64,000 nt of DNA from Allotamlana fucoidanivorans (GCF_045788535.1 NZ_CP074074.1:2418001-2482000), one strand, 5' to 3'; shown: positions 44,337 to 53,465, counted from the first letter of the stretch. Notes: generated from the sequence alone by a model not told the origin. Program-made: numbers and translations.

Positions 44337-44900
44337 CTAAAATAGTAATGGTAGAATAAAATTCGTCATGATAAGTCCGCCTATAAAAAAGCCTATAACA
44401 GCAATAAGCGAGGGTTTTTGTAAACTGCTTAGTCCAGTAATAGCATGCCCAGAGGTACATCCGTCGGCATATCTTGTACCAAACCCTACTAATAAACCGC
44501 CAATAATGAGTAAAATAAGACCTTTAGGGCTGGCTACCGCATCAAAACTGTAAATTTCATCAGGAACAAGTTTCGCTCCAGGGGTTTCAAAATTCATAGT
44601 TTGAAGTTCTAATACTGTTTTTGGGTTAAGATCTGTTCCACTATCATTTGATAAATAATTAACCGCGATAAAACCACCAATCATGGCACCAACAAGTACA
44701 GTTAAGTTCCAAATTTGATCCCGCCACTTGAATCTGAACATATCGGAAAATTTTCCAGCACCACCCATAGCGCAAAGTGTTTTTAGGTTGGAGGACATAC
44801 CAAAGGTTTTTCCAAAGTATAAAAGTAAGGCCATGACAAGGGCTATTAATGGCCCAGATACATACCAAGGCCAAGGATTTAAAAGAACTTCCATAGTCAA
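44337..44900 (-). CDS. YeeE/YedE half-transporter (thiosulfate uptake type)
   Basis: A 187-residue protein with about five helices. The motif GFGTRYADGCTSGHAITGLS near 138-157 carries the conserved Cys that hands thiosulfate sulfur through the membrane in YeeE proteins. It is the first gene of the operon (YeeE, DUF6691, TauE/SafE) and lies directly behind the Crp/Fnr-type operator. Transport substrate (thiosulfate or another sulfane compound) is inferred from the family. Confidence 0.92.
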   Translation of the reverse strand: MTMEVLLNPWPWYVSGPLIALVMALLLYFGKTFGMSSNLKTLCAMGGAGKFSDMFRFKWRDQIWNLTVLVGAMIGGFIAVNYLSNDSGTDLNPKTVLELQTMNFETPGAKLVPDEIYSFDAVASPKGLILLIIGGLLVGFGTRYADGCTSGHAITGLSSLQKPSLIAVIGFFIGGLIMTNFILPLLF

Positions 44901-44911
44901 TTTTTTTTGTG

Positions 44912-44955
44912 CAAAGTTATTTTCTTGTAATGATTGTTATGTAATATATGTTACT
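44912..44955 (-). promoter_or_regulatory. Promoter and Crp/Fnr-type operator of the YeeE/YedE operon
   Basis: On the minus strand GTAACATATATTAC (44954-44941) is followed 21 bases later by TAACTTTG (44919-44912). In the same orientation it matches the MBL site read on the plus strand at 16 of 17 positions (GTAACWTATATTACATA). The centre falls about -40 to -41 from the expected start site. Confidence 0.65.
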
Positions 44956-45046
44956 TAGAGAAAAAATATATTTACCTATGACCATTTATTGCTAAATGTG
45001 CATAGGTTAAATGTGTATGAATAAAAAGTGACCTCTTATTTAAAAT

Positions 45047-45676
45047 TTAAAGAATCTCAATTTTATTTCTGCTAAGTTTTATTTTATTCTCGTTCTCAAG
45101 TTGTTTTAAAAGTCTAGATATAACTACTCTTGAAGTATTTAAATCAATGGCAATATCTTGGTGTTTAACTATAATGGTATTTGAACCATGTAATACCGTT
45201 TTGTTAATTAAATACTTAAGTAAACGTTCATGCATTTTTATAAAGGCTAGATTGTCTATGGCCTCAAGCATTTCATCAAATCTGGTTTGATAGCTTTCCA
45301 AAATAAAATTTCTCCAACTTGCATTTTCATGAAACCACTTTTCCATATATTGTACAGGAATCATGACTAAACTTGAATTCTGTTCGGCCACAGCTCTAAT
45401 TTTGCTTTTAGTGGTTCCCATACAGCAGGTAAGCGACATGGTGCATGTTTCACCAGCTTCTAAAAAATAGATAAGCAATTCGTTACCATGCTCGTCTTCT
45501 CTCAAAATTTTAATATTACCACTTAACAATAAAGGAATATGTTTTAGTGGCTGATTAATGTCTATAATAATGTCATCTTTTTGAAATGTTTTAAAAATAC
45601 CTATTTCAGCAATTTCATTTAAAACTTGTTCGTCAAGAATGTGATTATATTTCTCTGTTAGCAGTGAATCTGTCAT
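45047..45676 (-). CDS. Cys-rich Crp/Fnr family transcription regulator
   Basis: A 209-residue regulator. The cyclic-nucleotide-binding-like beta-roll lies at about 18-115, with a Cys cluster TCTMSLTCCMG (Cys78, Cys84, Cys85) in the position of the effector-binding turn. A long dimerisation helix and a winged helix-turn-helix follow at about 155-205 (HQDIAIDLNTSRVVISRLLKQL). The cysteines suggest sensing by thiols (persulfide, redox or metal) rather than cAMP. It is upstream of, and codirectional with, the sulfur genes and is the obvious candidate to bind the two palindromes. Confidence 0.88.
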   Translation of the reverse strand: MTDSLLTEKYNHILDEQVLNEIAEIGIFKTFQKDDIIIDINQPLKHIPLLLSGNIKILREDEHGNELLIYFLEAGETCTMSLTCCMGTTKSKIRAVAEQNSSLVMIPVQYMEKWFHENASWRNFILESYQTRFDEMLEAIDNLAFIKMHERLLKYLINKTVLHGSNTIIVKHQDIAIDLNTSRVVISRLLKQLENENKIKLSRNKIEIL

Positions 45677-46242
45677 GCATCAAAAATAATGATTTATAAG
45701 GCAAATAAGACGAAATATTTTGCTTTTATAAGGAGAATATTTCTTGAAATTTTAAATCTAATTTGTTTTTTTGAAAGAATTATCCTGTTTTTTAACGTGA
45801 TTTTTATTAACTTTTAATAGATACAAATTTTTTGGTTCTCTAAAGATGTTATATTGTTGTTTTTATGTATAGCATTAAAAATCAGTATGTTGTAGTGTTT
45901 GTCAATATCATGTCAAGTTTATATTTAGAACAGGTTTTATATTTAAACTTTAATTTTAGATATATTTATCAACAGAATGAAAATCTATAACTAAACTAAA
46001 ATAATTATGACAAGTAAAAAACCACACATTATTCCAATTTAAGTAAAGGTTGTTTTAAATAAACTTGACATTAAAAGTTTATAAGACCTTATTTCTAAAT
46101 CTTTAGAAAACTCTTTTGTAATTATTATTTAAATCTTTTGAATGTTTACATGAAAAAGCTAATCATGAGGTGTTTTTTATGTCTTGATTTAAATAATTTA
46201 ACAAAAAATTAACAAATTAACTAAACCCAAAATTAATTAAAT
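45677..46242. other. Intergenic region upstream of the SusC operon
   Basis: 566 bases, very AT-rich. No full -33/-7 promoter pair was found. It holds one 11-codon open frame (46007-46042, TSKKPHIIPI after the Met) whose leader resembles that of susC: TAACTAAACtaAAATaATT compared with TAACTAAACccAAAATtAATT directly before the susC ATG. No other gene is supported. Confidence 0.5.
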
Positions 46243-49200
46243 ATGAAAATTGATTTCCTTGAAAAATGGTCATTTAAGAAATGGCAATTCAAGTTGTGTC
46301 TTTTGGTATTGTTTTGTTTAAACATCAATACTATGTATGGACAATCCATTGAAATAACAGGAACCGTAAAATCTGAAACCGAACCTTTGGCTGGTGTTAC
46401 TGTCTTAGTAAGGGGGACCACAAAGGGTGCTATTACGGATTTTGACGGAAACTTTACGTTAACCGCTAACAAAGGTGATGTTTTAGAATTCAACTATTTA
46501 GGATACATAGACAAATATGTTACCGTATCTGATCAAAAAAACATAATCGTTCAATTAGAAGAAGATCTCTCTGAGTTAGAAGAAGTTGTTGTAGTAGGTT
46601 ATGGTACGCAAAAGAAGAAGGAAGTTACAGGTGCAGTTGCACGTGTTGATTCTGAAACTATCTTACAAACAGCCACCTCTGATTTGGGTACAGCGCTTCA
46701 AGGCCAAGTGGCAGGGGTAAACGTAACAGCAAGTTCTGGGGCTCCAGGAGCTGAGTCAAATATCCAAATACGGGGTTTAACCTCTATTAATGGAGCCAAT
46801 AGACCTTTATATGTGGTAGATGGTATTGCCTTTGAAGGTGATCCAAGATTAAGTCCAAGTGAAATAGAAACTATCGATATTCTTAAAGATGCGTCGTCTA
46901 CGGCTATTTATGGTACGCGTGGTGCAACGGGGGTAATATTAATTACTACAAAGAAAGGTAAACAAGGACAGATGAAGGTTGAGTTGAATGGTTACTATGG
47001 TGTTCAAAATATTACCTCGGGAACGCCTACCTTATCTGTTGAAGATAATTTTTATACGTTGTTTTTGCAGTCTCAAGCATTGAATAATAGAACTTATGGT
47101 AATACTTGGACCTCGGTTGAGAGAAATCCTTATTTGTTGACCAATAACACCAACTTAGTTGAAACAATTACAAATGATCAAGCACCAATACAAAACTATA
47201 ATTTACGAGTTTCTGGAGGTAGTAATGGTTTAACCTATAGTGTTAATGGAAACTTCTTTAGTCAAGAAGGGGTTATCATTAAATCCAAATTAGATAGATT
47301 TAATGTTCGATCAAATACAGAATACAAAAAAGGGAAATGGCGAATTGCAACAGGATTATCGTTTAGAATAGATGATCAAGATAGTGCTCCTTGGGGTTTA
47401 ATGTTAGACGCCATTAGATACCCTGCTTCAGGACAAGCTATTGATCCGAATCAAGAAGCTATTGATGAGGCTGATGAAGGTAGTGCTGCTGCTAACATAT
47501 CTTACTTAGGGTATAAATTTCTTCAAAAGGATAATGCAGAAACGCAGTATTTTGACGGGAGCTTAATTGCAGATTATAATTTTACTAAGGATTTAAAGTA
47601 CACGGTTAGAGCATCTGCAAGTTATGAGAATAGAACAAGACGTTTAATTAATCCCAAATTTGTGGCGGTAGATATTAATGGAGATGAGGTACCAAGTCAA
47701 CGTTCAAGAATTAGAAATGAAAGTTCTCTAAGAAAAAGACAAACATTAGAAAATATTCTTAACTACCAAAAAAGTTTTGGTCACCATAATATTAATATTA
47801 CGGCTGCTTATACCGCTGAAAAGTTCAATTATTCATCATTTTTTGGGGAACGTAGTGATATTCTAAGTAATGATATTACTGTATTGAATGGCGCAACCTC
47901 TGACCCAAATGCAGGATCTGGAACAGGAAGATGGGGACAAGACTATGAGCAGACACTTATAGGTATGCTTGGAAGAGTTCAATATAATTACAAAGGTAAA
48001 TATATGCTTAGTGCTAGTGTACGTAGAGATGGTTCTTCTGTATTTCCTGCCAACTATTGGGGGGTTTTCCCAGGAGCTTCAGCCGCTTGGAATGTGTCTG
48101 ATGAAAAGCTATGGGATCCTTTAAGGTCTGTAGCTAACTCCTTTAAAATTAGAGGTGGTGTTGGGTCTATTGGAAATCAAGGTATTGACCCATATTCTGC
48201 TTTTGCAGTTATTACACTAGATAATGATTATGCTCTAGGTCAAGGTGATAATGAAAATTTAAAACTTGGGGCGATTCAGACAGGATTTGCAAATCCTAAT
48301 GTAAAATGGGAAACCTCAGTATCTACCAACTTTGGATTTGACTTAGGTATGTTTAAAAACAAATTAACACTTTCGGCCGATTATTATAGAACGGAGAAAA
48401 AAGACATGTTGTTTCCAGTTTTACTTCCGCCAACAGCTGGAGGAGGGAATAATGCAGAGGTGACTCTAAACGTAGGTGACATGACTAACCAAGGTATTGA
48501 GTACGCTTTAAATTATAAACAAGCAGGTAAATTTAGCTGGAATGCAGGATTAACGTTTACTAAAAATAAAAATAGAGTGACAAGCATGTCAGGTTCAAAT
48601 AAGATAATCTATTTTGATGATAGTAGTATTTCAGGACACGATAATGATCAAGACTTAACTTCTGCATTAGCAGAAGGTTATGAGGCTGGTGCATTTTTTC
48701 TTATAAAGACAAATGGAGTGATTACAAACGATGAAGAATTAGCAGAGTACCAGCAGCTGGATCCTAATGCTAAGCTCGGTGATTTAAGATACGTTGATGC
48801 TTTAACGGTTGATACAGATGGTGATGGTGTGCCAGATGCAGGTGATGGTGTTTTAGATGTTAATGATAGGCAGTATGTAGGTAGTGGGGTTCCGGAATTT
48901 GAGATGGGACTTAATTTTGCTGCATATTTTAAAAATTTCGATTTTTCTATGTCTTGGTATGCATCTTCAGGAGCCGAAATACTTAATGGAAATAAAGCCT
49001 TAGCGTATAAAAGTAGAAACCATAAAGATTTAGCTTACGCTTGGGCACCTCAAAATGATAATTCTCCAGTTCCAGTAAATAGAGGGCCTAATCATAACAA
49101 TTTTAGAGGTTTTACTGATTATTGGTTAGAAGATGGATCTTTTATAAGATTGAGAAATATAGCCTTAGGGTATACTATACCTAAAAAGCTTACGGAAAAG

Positions 49201-49374
49201 ATAAATGTATCTCGATTTAGAATTTATGCTGCAGCTCAGAACCCTTTAACATTCACAAAGTACGATGGGTTTGATCCAGAGGTTGGGAATAACGGTATTA
49301 GTACAAGAGGTATCGATAAAGGGACTTATCCCGTGAGTAACCAATTTAGACTTGGATTACAGATTGACTTCTAA
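46243..49374 (+). CDS. SusC/RagA-type TonB-linked outer membrane receptor
   Basis: A 1043-residue protein. The signal peptide spans about 1-34 (FKLCLLVLFCLNINTMYGQ). A carboxypeptidase-like domain follows at about 37-112 (GVTVLVRGTTKGAITDFDG). The SusC TonB-box region is LEEVVVVGYGTQKKKEVTGAV near 115-135, and the plug has NIQIRGLTSINGANRPLYV near 179. The barrel ends in LQIDF. It is paired with SusD and a surface lipoprotein downstream, forming a TonB-driven uptake complex for an oligosaccharide or similar compound. The N-terminal 16 residues before the hydrophobic core are unusually charged and aromatic. Confidence 0.95.
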   Translation: MKIDFLEKWSFKKWQFKLCLLVLFCLNINTMYGQSIEITGTVKSETEPLAGVTVLVRGTTKGAITDFDGNFTLTANKGDVLEFNYLGYIDKYVTVSDQKNIIVQLEEDLSELEEVVVVGYGTQKKKEVTGAVARVDSETILQTATSDLGTALQGQVAGVNVTASSGAPGAESNIQIRGLTSINGANRPLYVVDGIAFEGDPRLSPSEIETIDILKDASSTAIYGTRGATGVILITTKKGKQGQMKVELNGYYGVQNITSGTPTLSVEDNFYTLFLQSQALNNRTYGNTWTSVERNPYLLTNNTNLVETITNDQAPIQNYNLRVSGGSNGLTYSVNGNFFSQEGVIIKSKLDRFNVRSNTEYKKGKWRIATGLSFRIDDQDSAPWGLMLDAIRYPASGQAIDPNQEAIDEADEGSAAANISYLGYKFLQKDNAETQYFDGSLIADYNFTKDLKYTVRASASYENRTRRLINPKFVAVDINGDEVPSQRSRIRNESSLRKRQTLENILNYQKSFGHHNINITAAYTAEKFNYSSFFGERSDILSNDITVLNGATSDPNAGSGTGRWGQDYEQTLIGMLGRVQYNYKGKYMLSASVRRDGSSVFPANYWGVFPGASAAWNVSDEKLWDPLRSVANSFKIRGGVGSIGNQGIDPYSAFAVITLDNDYALGQGDNENLKLGAIQTGFANPNVKWETSVSTNFGFDLGMFKNKLTLSADYYRTEKKDMLFPVLLPPTAGGGNNAEVTLNVGDMTNQGIEYALNYKQAGKFSWNAGLTFTKNKNRVTSMSGSNKIIYFDDSSISGHDNDQDLTSALAEGYEAGAFFLIKTNGVITNDEELAEYQQLDPNAKLGDLRYVDALTVDTDGDGVPDAGDGVLDVNDRQYVGSGVPEFEMGLNFAAYFKNFDFSMSWYASSGAEILNGNKALAYKSRNHKDLAYAWAPQNDNSPVPVNRGPNHNNFRGFTDYWLEDGSFIRLRNIALGYTIPKKLTEKINVSRFRIYAAAQNPLTFTKYDGFDPEVGNNGISTRGIDKGTYPVSNQFRLGLQIDF

Positions 49375-49468
49375 TCTTTTAATGTTAAGTGTATGAGAAA
49401 AACAATTAAATTTGAAGAAGTAAGTATCATGTTATCAGTAAATTATGTTAATCAAAAAAAATAAGACA

Positions 49469-51274
49469 ATGAAATATATATTAAAACCATACCATGCCAA
49501 GATAGCTGCCATAGCCGTATTGGTATTCTCTATGGCTCTATTTGGCTGTAAGGAAGAAGAGTTTTTGGAGCAAACTAATCCTAATCAAATTTCTACGGGC
49601 ACATTTTGGAGAAATTTAGGAGATTTAGATAAGGGTATTATAGCAACCTATAAAGCATTTGCATCGGGAAATAATTATAAATTGATTGATGAAATGTTAC
49701 GGTCTGACATAGCTTGGGGAACTGGATATCAAAGGCCCAATAATGTAAATCCTTATTATTTACAAATTTTTACTGAGGCTGATGCTTCTCCAAACCAAAA
49801 ATGGGCACAATTGTATGTTACTATTTTTAGAGCTAATCAAGTTATAAAAGCGGCTAAAAGGTTAATGGGAACGTTTGGAGACGAAGATGACGAGGAAGAA
49901 GCTAGAGAGGTTTACGCTCAAGCAAGATTTTTTAGAGGTTTTATGTATTTTATTTTACATAACTCTTATAATCAAGGATCTGTTCCAATTTTTGATTTTG
50001 TCCCAGAGAATGAAGCCGATTTTTATCAATCAGTTTCCCCTGCAGAAGCAGTTAGAACTTTTTATTTAGAAGATTTACAATATGCATCCGAGAATTTACC
50101 ATTTTCATGGGATGACCCGAAAGATTTGGGTAGAGTTACGGCTGGTGCTGCGGTTGCTTTAATAGGTCAATCTCATTTATATGCTGGTAATTTTTCTGAA
50201 GCGGCGGTATACTTTAAAAGAGTGATTGATGATTTTGGTTATTCTTTAGCTCCTAATATTGGAAGCAATTTTACTACGCTTGATGAGTTTAATGAGGAGT
50301 CTATTTTAGAAATAAACTATACCATGAACTATAAGAATGAACTAGGGCCATGGGATGGACGTGATACTGCAAATACATCGTCATTACAAAAGTTACTTAC
50401 AGGCGGTCCAGGTGGCTGGTGGGGCGGTGTACTAGCTAATTGGTTAATTTTAGAATATAGAAATGAACAAATAGATTTTTCAGATGCCAGAAATAAAGTA
50501 ATAGATGAAGATGGTAATGAAACGTTTAGAAAATTCAGTTTAAGAACCTCTTGGTCTGTAGCATTGGTTGATGATGAGGATACAGGATACTACGGGAGTC
50601 CAAAAACGGGGCAGGCCTCTAATTTTAATGTTAGAATGACGGCATTTTGGAGAAAACATACCAATTGGGATCTTGGTATGAAAAGCGAGGATGAAATATC
50701 TCCGGGTAAATCGCGTTCAGCAATCAACGAAAGGCTCATTCGTTTAGCTCAAATTTATTTACAATATGCAGAGTGTATGATAGAAATGGGTAATGTAGAT
50801 GAAGCATTGCTATATATCAATAAGGTAAGAAGACGTTCAGCTGTACAACTATTAGGTCCAAATGGTTCAGGAGAGTTTCCACAAAATGATCATGATAATA
50901 TTGTTTATGATGCAGCAAGTTTAATGGAGCATTTAAGATACAAAGAGTATCCTCTAGAATTATCTTGTGAAGGTTACGGAGGTATGAGAAATATTGATTT
51001 GAGAAGATGGGGTGTTAAAAAACAACGTTTTGAAGAACTATCAAAAAGAAGATACCATGCATTACATTATCCTATTACGCTAGAAGATGGTAGAAATGTA
51101 ACACGATGGGCCTCTATTGTAGAAGAACTTACTCCAGGTGACCCAAATATTGATGAAGCTTGGAATGAGTTTGTAGAGGCCTCTCAAAACTACAATCCTG
51201 ATTCACATGCGTATTGGCCACTTCCTAATAGTGAGATTATTGCTAATCCTAAGCTATATGGTTCTGACTTTTAA
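49469..51274 (+). CDS. RagB/SusD family outer membrane lipoprotein
   Basis: A 601-residue surface lipoprotein that caps SusC and binds substrate. The lipobox is MALFG-Cys27 when the ATG at 49469 is used; the frame is open eight codons further upstream. The SusD helical core is clear (QARFFRGFMYFILHNSYNQ, GAAVALIGQSHLYAGNFSEA, RLAQIYLQYAECMIEMGN, and YWPLPNSEIIANP at the end). It follows SusC by 94 bases. The insertion around 290-400 with Trp and Gly (GGPGGWWGGVLANW) may form the binding face. Confidence 0.94.
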   Translation: MKYILKPYHAKIAAIAVLVFSMALFGCKEEEFLEQTNPNQISTGTFWRNLGDLDKGIIATYKAFASGNNYKLIDEMLRSDIAWGTGYQRPNNVNPYYLQIFTEADASPNQKWAQLYVTIFRANQVIKAAKRLMGTFGDEDDEEEAREVYAQARFFRGFMYFILHNSYNQGSVPIFDFVPENEADFYQSVSPAEAVRTFYLEDLQYASENLPFSWDDPKDLGRVTAGAAVALIGQSHLYAGNFSEAAVYFKRVIDDFGYSLAPNIGSNFTTLDEFNEESILEINYTMNYKNELGPWDGRDTANTSSLQKLLTGGPGGWWGGVLANWLILEYRNEQIDFSDARNKVIDEDGNETFRKFSLRTSWSVALVDDEDTGYYGSPKTGQASNFNVRMTAFWRKHTNWDLGMKSEDEISPGKSRSAINERLIRLAQIYLQYAECMIEMGNVDEALLYINKVRRRSAVQLLGPNGSGEFPQNDHDNIVYDAASLMEHLRYKEYPLELSCEGYGGMRNIDLRRWGVKKQRFEELSKRRYHALHYPITLEDGRNVTRWASIVEELTPGDPNIDEAWNEFVEASQNYNPDSHAYWPLPNSEIIANPKLYGSDF

Positions 51275-51322
51275 AGTTTAGGTATAGGTTAAAAAATGTT
51301 TAAAGAAATTAAAATATACAAA

Positions 51323-52945
51323 ATGAAAAATAAATTAATATTATTGATGTTCTTGGTTGTGGGTGCACTGATAGGATGTCAAGACGATGATTATGAGCCA
51401 CCCACAGATCTTACTGATGTTGGTTTTTACTTGAGTACAGGTCAAGCTAAAGAGTTAAACATTGCATTGAATAATTTCATTTCGTTTTCTGATTTGTCTT
51501 ATGGTACTACGAGTCATGAATGGCAGTTAAAATCAACAGGATTAACATTCTTGAAAGGGCCTATAAAAAGACAAGATAGCATTCTTGAAAACTTCATAAT
51601 AGAACCGAGAGAGCAGGTGTCAAATGCAAAAACGGTACATGTGTATTTTCAAGAAGCAGGTATGAAAGAGGTAAGGTTATATAATACGTTTAAAGACTCT
51701 GTGACTTTTCGTGGAAACAATGGTGTTGAAGATTATTTTGTAGGTTCTGAGAGGATTAATGGTCAATGGGTTATTGATACTACCTTTTCTGTTAAGGTAT
51801 GGGATACTATTGCGCCTGTGATTAAGGTAAGACAAAACGGATTGGAGATTGATCACACCAGTACAGATACAATTTACGTCGAGGCTGGAGACTTTTTAGA
51901 GTTTGAAGATTTAACGACGCAAGGAGAGCCAACTGGGCGTAATTGGTTTGTACGCTATATGCCTAAAGAAGGTGTGCCATCAACGCCAGAAGATGTTGTG
52001 GCAGGAAGCAGCGAACAAGTAGCCAACATTATCTTTAAAAAACTTGGAGTTTTTCAAGCAGGGGTTAATGTAGTAAGAAGTGGACAGAATATTCCAGGAG
52101 GATCGGCAAGATACATTATAACATCTCCAATAAAAGTAATACCCTCATCAAAGCCATTTGTTGTGTCTGGTGATGTTATTGAATTAGAAGATGAAACAAT
52201 ACAAGTGCCTTTTAATGGTGAGTTTGCACCTTTTGTTGGTCAAGAGCCATATTTTAAGGTTACAGTTAATGGTACGGATTTTTCAATTGCTTCGGTTGAA
52301 TTGCATCCTACTGATGCAACATTGTTACAGATTAAATTGAATGATCCTATTTATAGACCAGATGTGATTACAGTTTCTTATGATGGTAATGGAACATTAG
52401 AGTCTACAGATACGCGTAAGCCAGTTGCTTTTACAGATTTACCGGTAATCATGCATGATGTAAATATGTTACCACCCGCCATTGCTAGTTTTGAAGATGG
52501 AGGTAATAGATGGGGACCATTTACACCTGCCTGGGGAGAAAATCAAGGCGATTATGAATTTACAACCGATAAAGCATTTAAAGGCGATTATAGTATGAAG
52601 TTGACTATGGAAGATGGAAAACGTTGTGCTATGAGATCTATGTTGAATACTGATGCAATTACTTTTGAAGCAGGAAAAAAATATGTTATGCGTTTTTCAA
52701 TGTATTTGGAATCTTCCACAAATTTACCAAGTGAAATTAGTTTGTGGAGATTGCAGGAATGGGCTAATTTTTGGGTGAATCCTGATCAAGTAAGAGGTCA
52801 ATGGGTTACCGTTGAAAAAGAGTTTACATCCACAGGAGTATTATCACAATTATATTTTAGAATATTACCAAATGGAGCAGGTAATTCTGATTATGTAGCA
52901 TATTTTGATAACTTCTACATTAATGATGTAGAAGAAAGACCATAG
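51323..52945 (+). CDS. Surface glycan-binding-like lipoprotein of the SusCD operon
   Basis: A 540-residue lipoprotein (LVVGALIG-Cys19 with the ATG at 51323; the frame extends nine codons upstream). The N-terminal part is made of Ig/PKD-like beta domains (SFSDLSYGTTSHEWQL, KVWDTIAPVIKV). The C-terminal 150 residues look like a carbohydrate-binding jelly roll (FEDGGNRWGPFTPAWG, YSMKLTMEDGKRCAM, YVAYFDNFYINDVE). It occupies the SusE/F (SGBP) position, third in the operon. No polysaccharide-degrading enzyme is linked, so the ligand is unknown. Confidence 0.8.
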   Translation: MKNKLILLMFLVVGALIGCQDDDYEPPTDLTDVGFYLSTGQAKELNIALNNFISFSDLSYGTTSHEWQLKSTGLTFLKGPIKRQDSILENFIIEPREQVSNAKTVHVYFQEAGMKEVRLYNTFKDSVTFRGNNGVEDYFVGSERINGQWVIDTTFSVKVWDTIAPVIKVRQNGLEIDHTSTDTIYVEAGDFLEFEDLTTQGEPTGRNWFVRYMPKEGVPSTPEDVVAGSSEQVANIIFKKLGVFQAGVNVVRSGQNIPGGSARYIITSPIKVIPSSKPFVVSGDVIELEDETIQVPFNGEFAPFVGQEPYFKVTVNGTDFSIASVELHPTDATLLQIKLNDPIYRPDVITVSYDGNGTLESTDTRKPVAFTDLPVIMHDVNMLPPAIASFEDGGNRWGPFTPAWGENQGDYEFTTDKAFKGDYSMKLTMEDGKRCAMRSMLNTDAITFEAGKKYVMRFSMYLESSTNLPSEISLWRLQEWANFWVNPDQVRGQWVTVEKEFTSTGVLSQLYFRILPNGAGNSDYVAYFDNFYINDVEERP

Positions 52946-53005
52946 TGTTTTGTTAAGTTAGTTTTATTATTTTAGTAGCATAAAACCAAGTTTTATGTAA
53001 GAAGT

Positions 53006-53046
53006 TCAAGCCCGTTTATTGATTGTAAATGGGCTTGAGTATTTTT
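53006..53046 (+). terminator. Terminator of the SusCD operon
   Basis: TCAAGCCCgTTTA pairs with TAAATGGGCTTGA (one G-T pair) across a short loop, followed by GTATTTTTAAT. Confidence 0.8.
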
Positions 53047-53124
53047 AATATATAACTCAAAATTTAATTGATAATTTAAGAACTGGTCGGGCTTTCAGTA
53101 AAATTGAGTTCATATTAAAAGCAA

Positions 53125-53312
53125 ATGTTAATGGATGCATTTATTGACTCGATTTTTGCTTCTAAGATAAAGTAAAATTAAGATATGGTGAAGAAATAAA
53201 TTTAGGGACTAAATCTAATCTATTTGCAAATTGTTTCAAAATAGAGGCCTCCTTAAAAGGGGTAGACGAATTGTATGAAAATTATTTTAAAATAGATAAA
53301 AATATTTGGTAG
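53125..53312 (+). pseudogene. Remnant of a small coding sequence
   Basis: An ATG frame at 53125 reads LMDAFIDSIFASKIK before TAA. One frame over, from 53172, 46 codons run VKLRYGEEINLGTKSN, then LFANCFKIEASLKGV, then DELYENYFKIDKNIW to TAG at 53312. Amino acid composition is protein-like and the two pieces join smoothly at a poly-A stretch with one base shift. The family is not recognised. Its end overlaps the tRNA-Arg promoter. It could be the 3' end of a lost gene rather than a functional product. Confidence 0.4.
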
Positions 53313-53337
53313 TCTTTTAATAAAAACTGTATATTTG
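53306..53337 (+). promoter_or_regulatory. tRNA-Arg promoter
   Basis: TTG at 53306-53308 and TATATTTG at 53330-53337, spacer 21 bases; the expected start site is a few bases before the tRNA. Confidence 0.75.
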
Positions 53338-53350
53338 CAGCCACAAAAAT

Positions 53351-53424
53351 GGCCACGTGGCGCAACTGAATAGCGCACTTGATTACGGCTCAAGAGGTTC
53401 CAGGTTTGAATCCTGGCGTGGTCA
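53351..53424 (+). tRNA. tRNA-Arg (ACG)
   Basis: 74 bases. The acceptor stem GGCCACG pairs with CGTGGTC, discriminator A. The anticodon stem CTTGA/TCAAG encloses TTACGGC with anticodon ACG (A34 is expected to be edited to inosine). The T arm is CCAGG TTTGAAT CCTGG. CCA is not encoded. A terminator follows immediately, so it is a single-gene transcript. Confidence 0.97.
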
Positions 53425-53430
53425 CAAAGA

Positions 53431-53465
53431 AAAACCCTGTAAATATTAGTTTATAGGGTTTTTTG
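53431..53465 (+). terminator. Terminator of tRNA-Arg
   Basis: AAAACCCTGTAAA and TTTATAGGGTTTT pair (one mismatch) around a short loop, and TTTT continues after the stem. Confidence 0.85.

Larger units (their letters stand above)
52946..53350. other. Intergenic region between the SusCD operon and tRNA-Arg
   Basis: 405 bases holding the operon terminator (53006-53045), a decayed reading frame (53125-53312) and the tRNA-Arg promoter (53306-53337), each listed separately. Nothing else was recognised. Confidence 0.6.

Noticed and set aside
49393..49464. A 23-codon frame between susC and susD (RKTIKFEEVSIML...)
   Set aside because: No recognisable features, and it overlaps the region just before the susD start; chance is likely in AT-rich DNA.
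12642..52945. The GH43 protein and the SusCD operon as one polysaccharide utilisation locus
   Set aside because: They are separated by more than 30 kb of housekeeping genes and share no visible regulatory motif.
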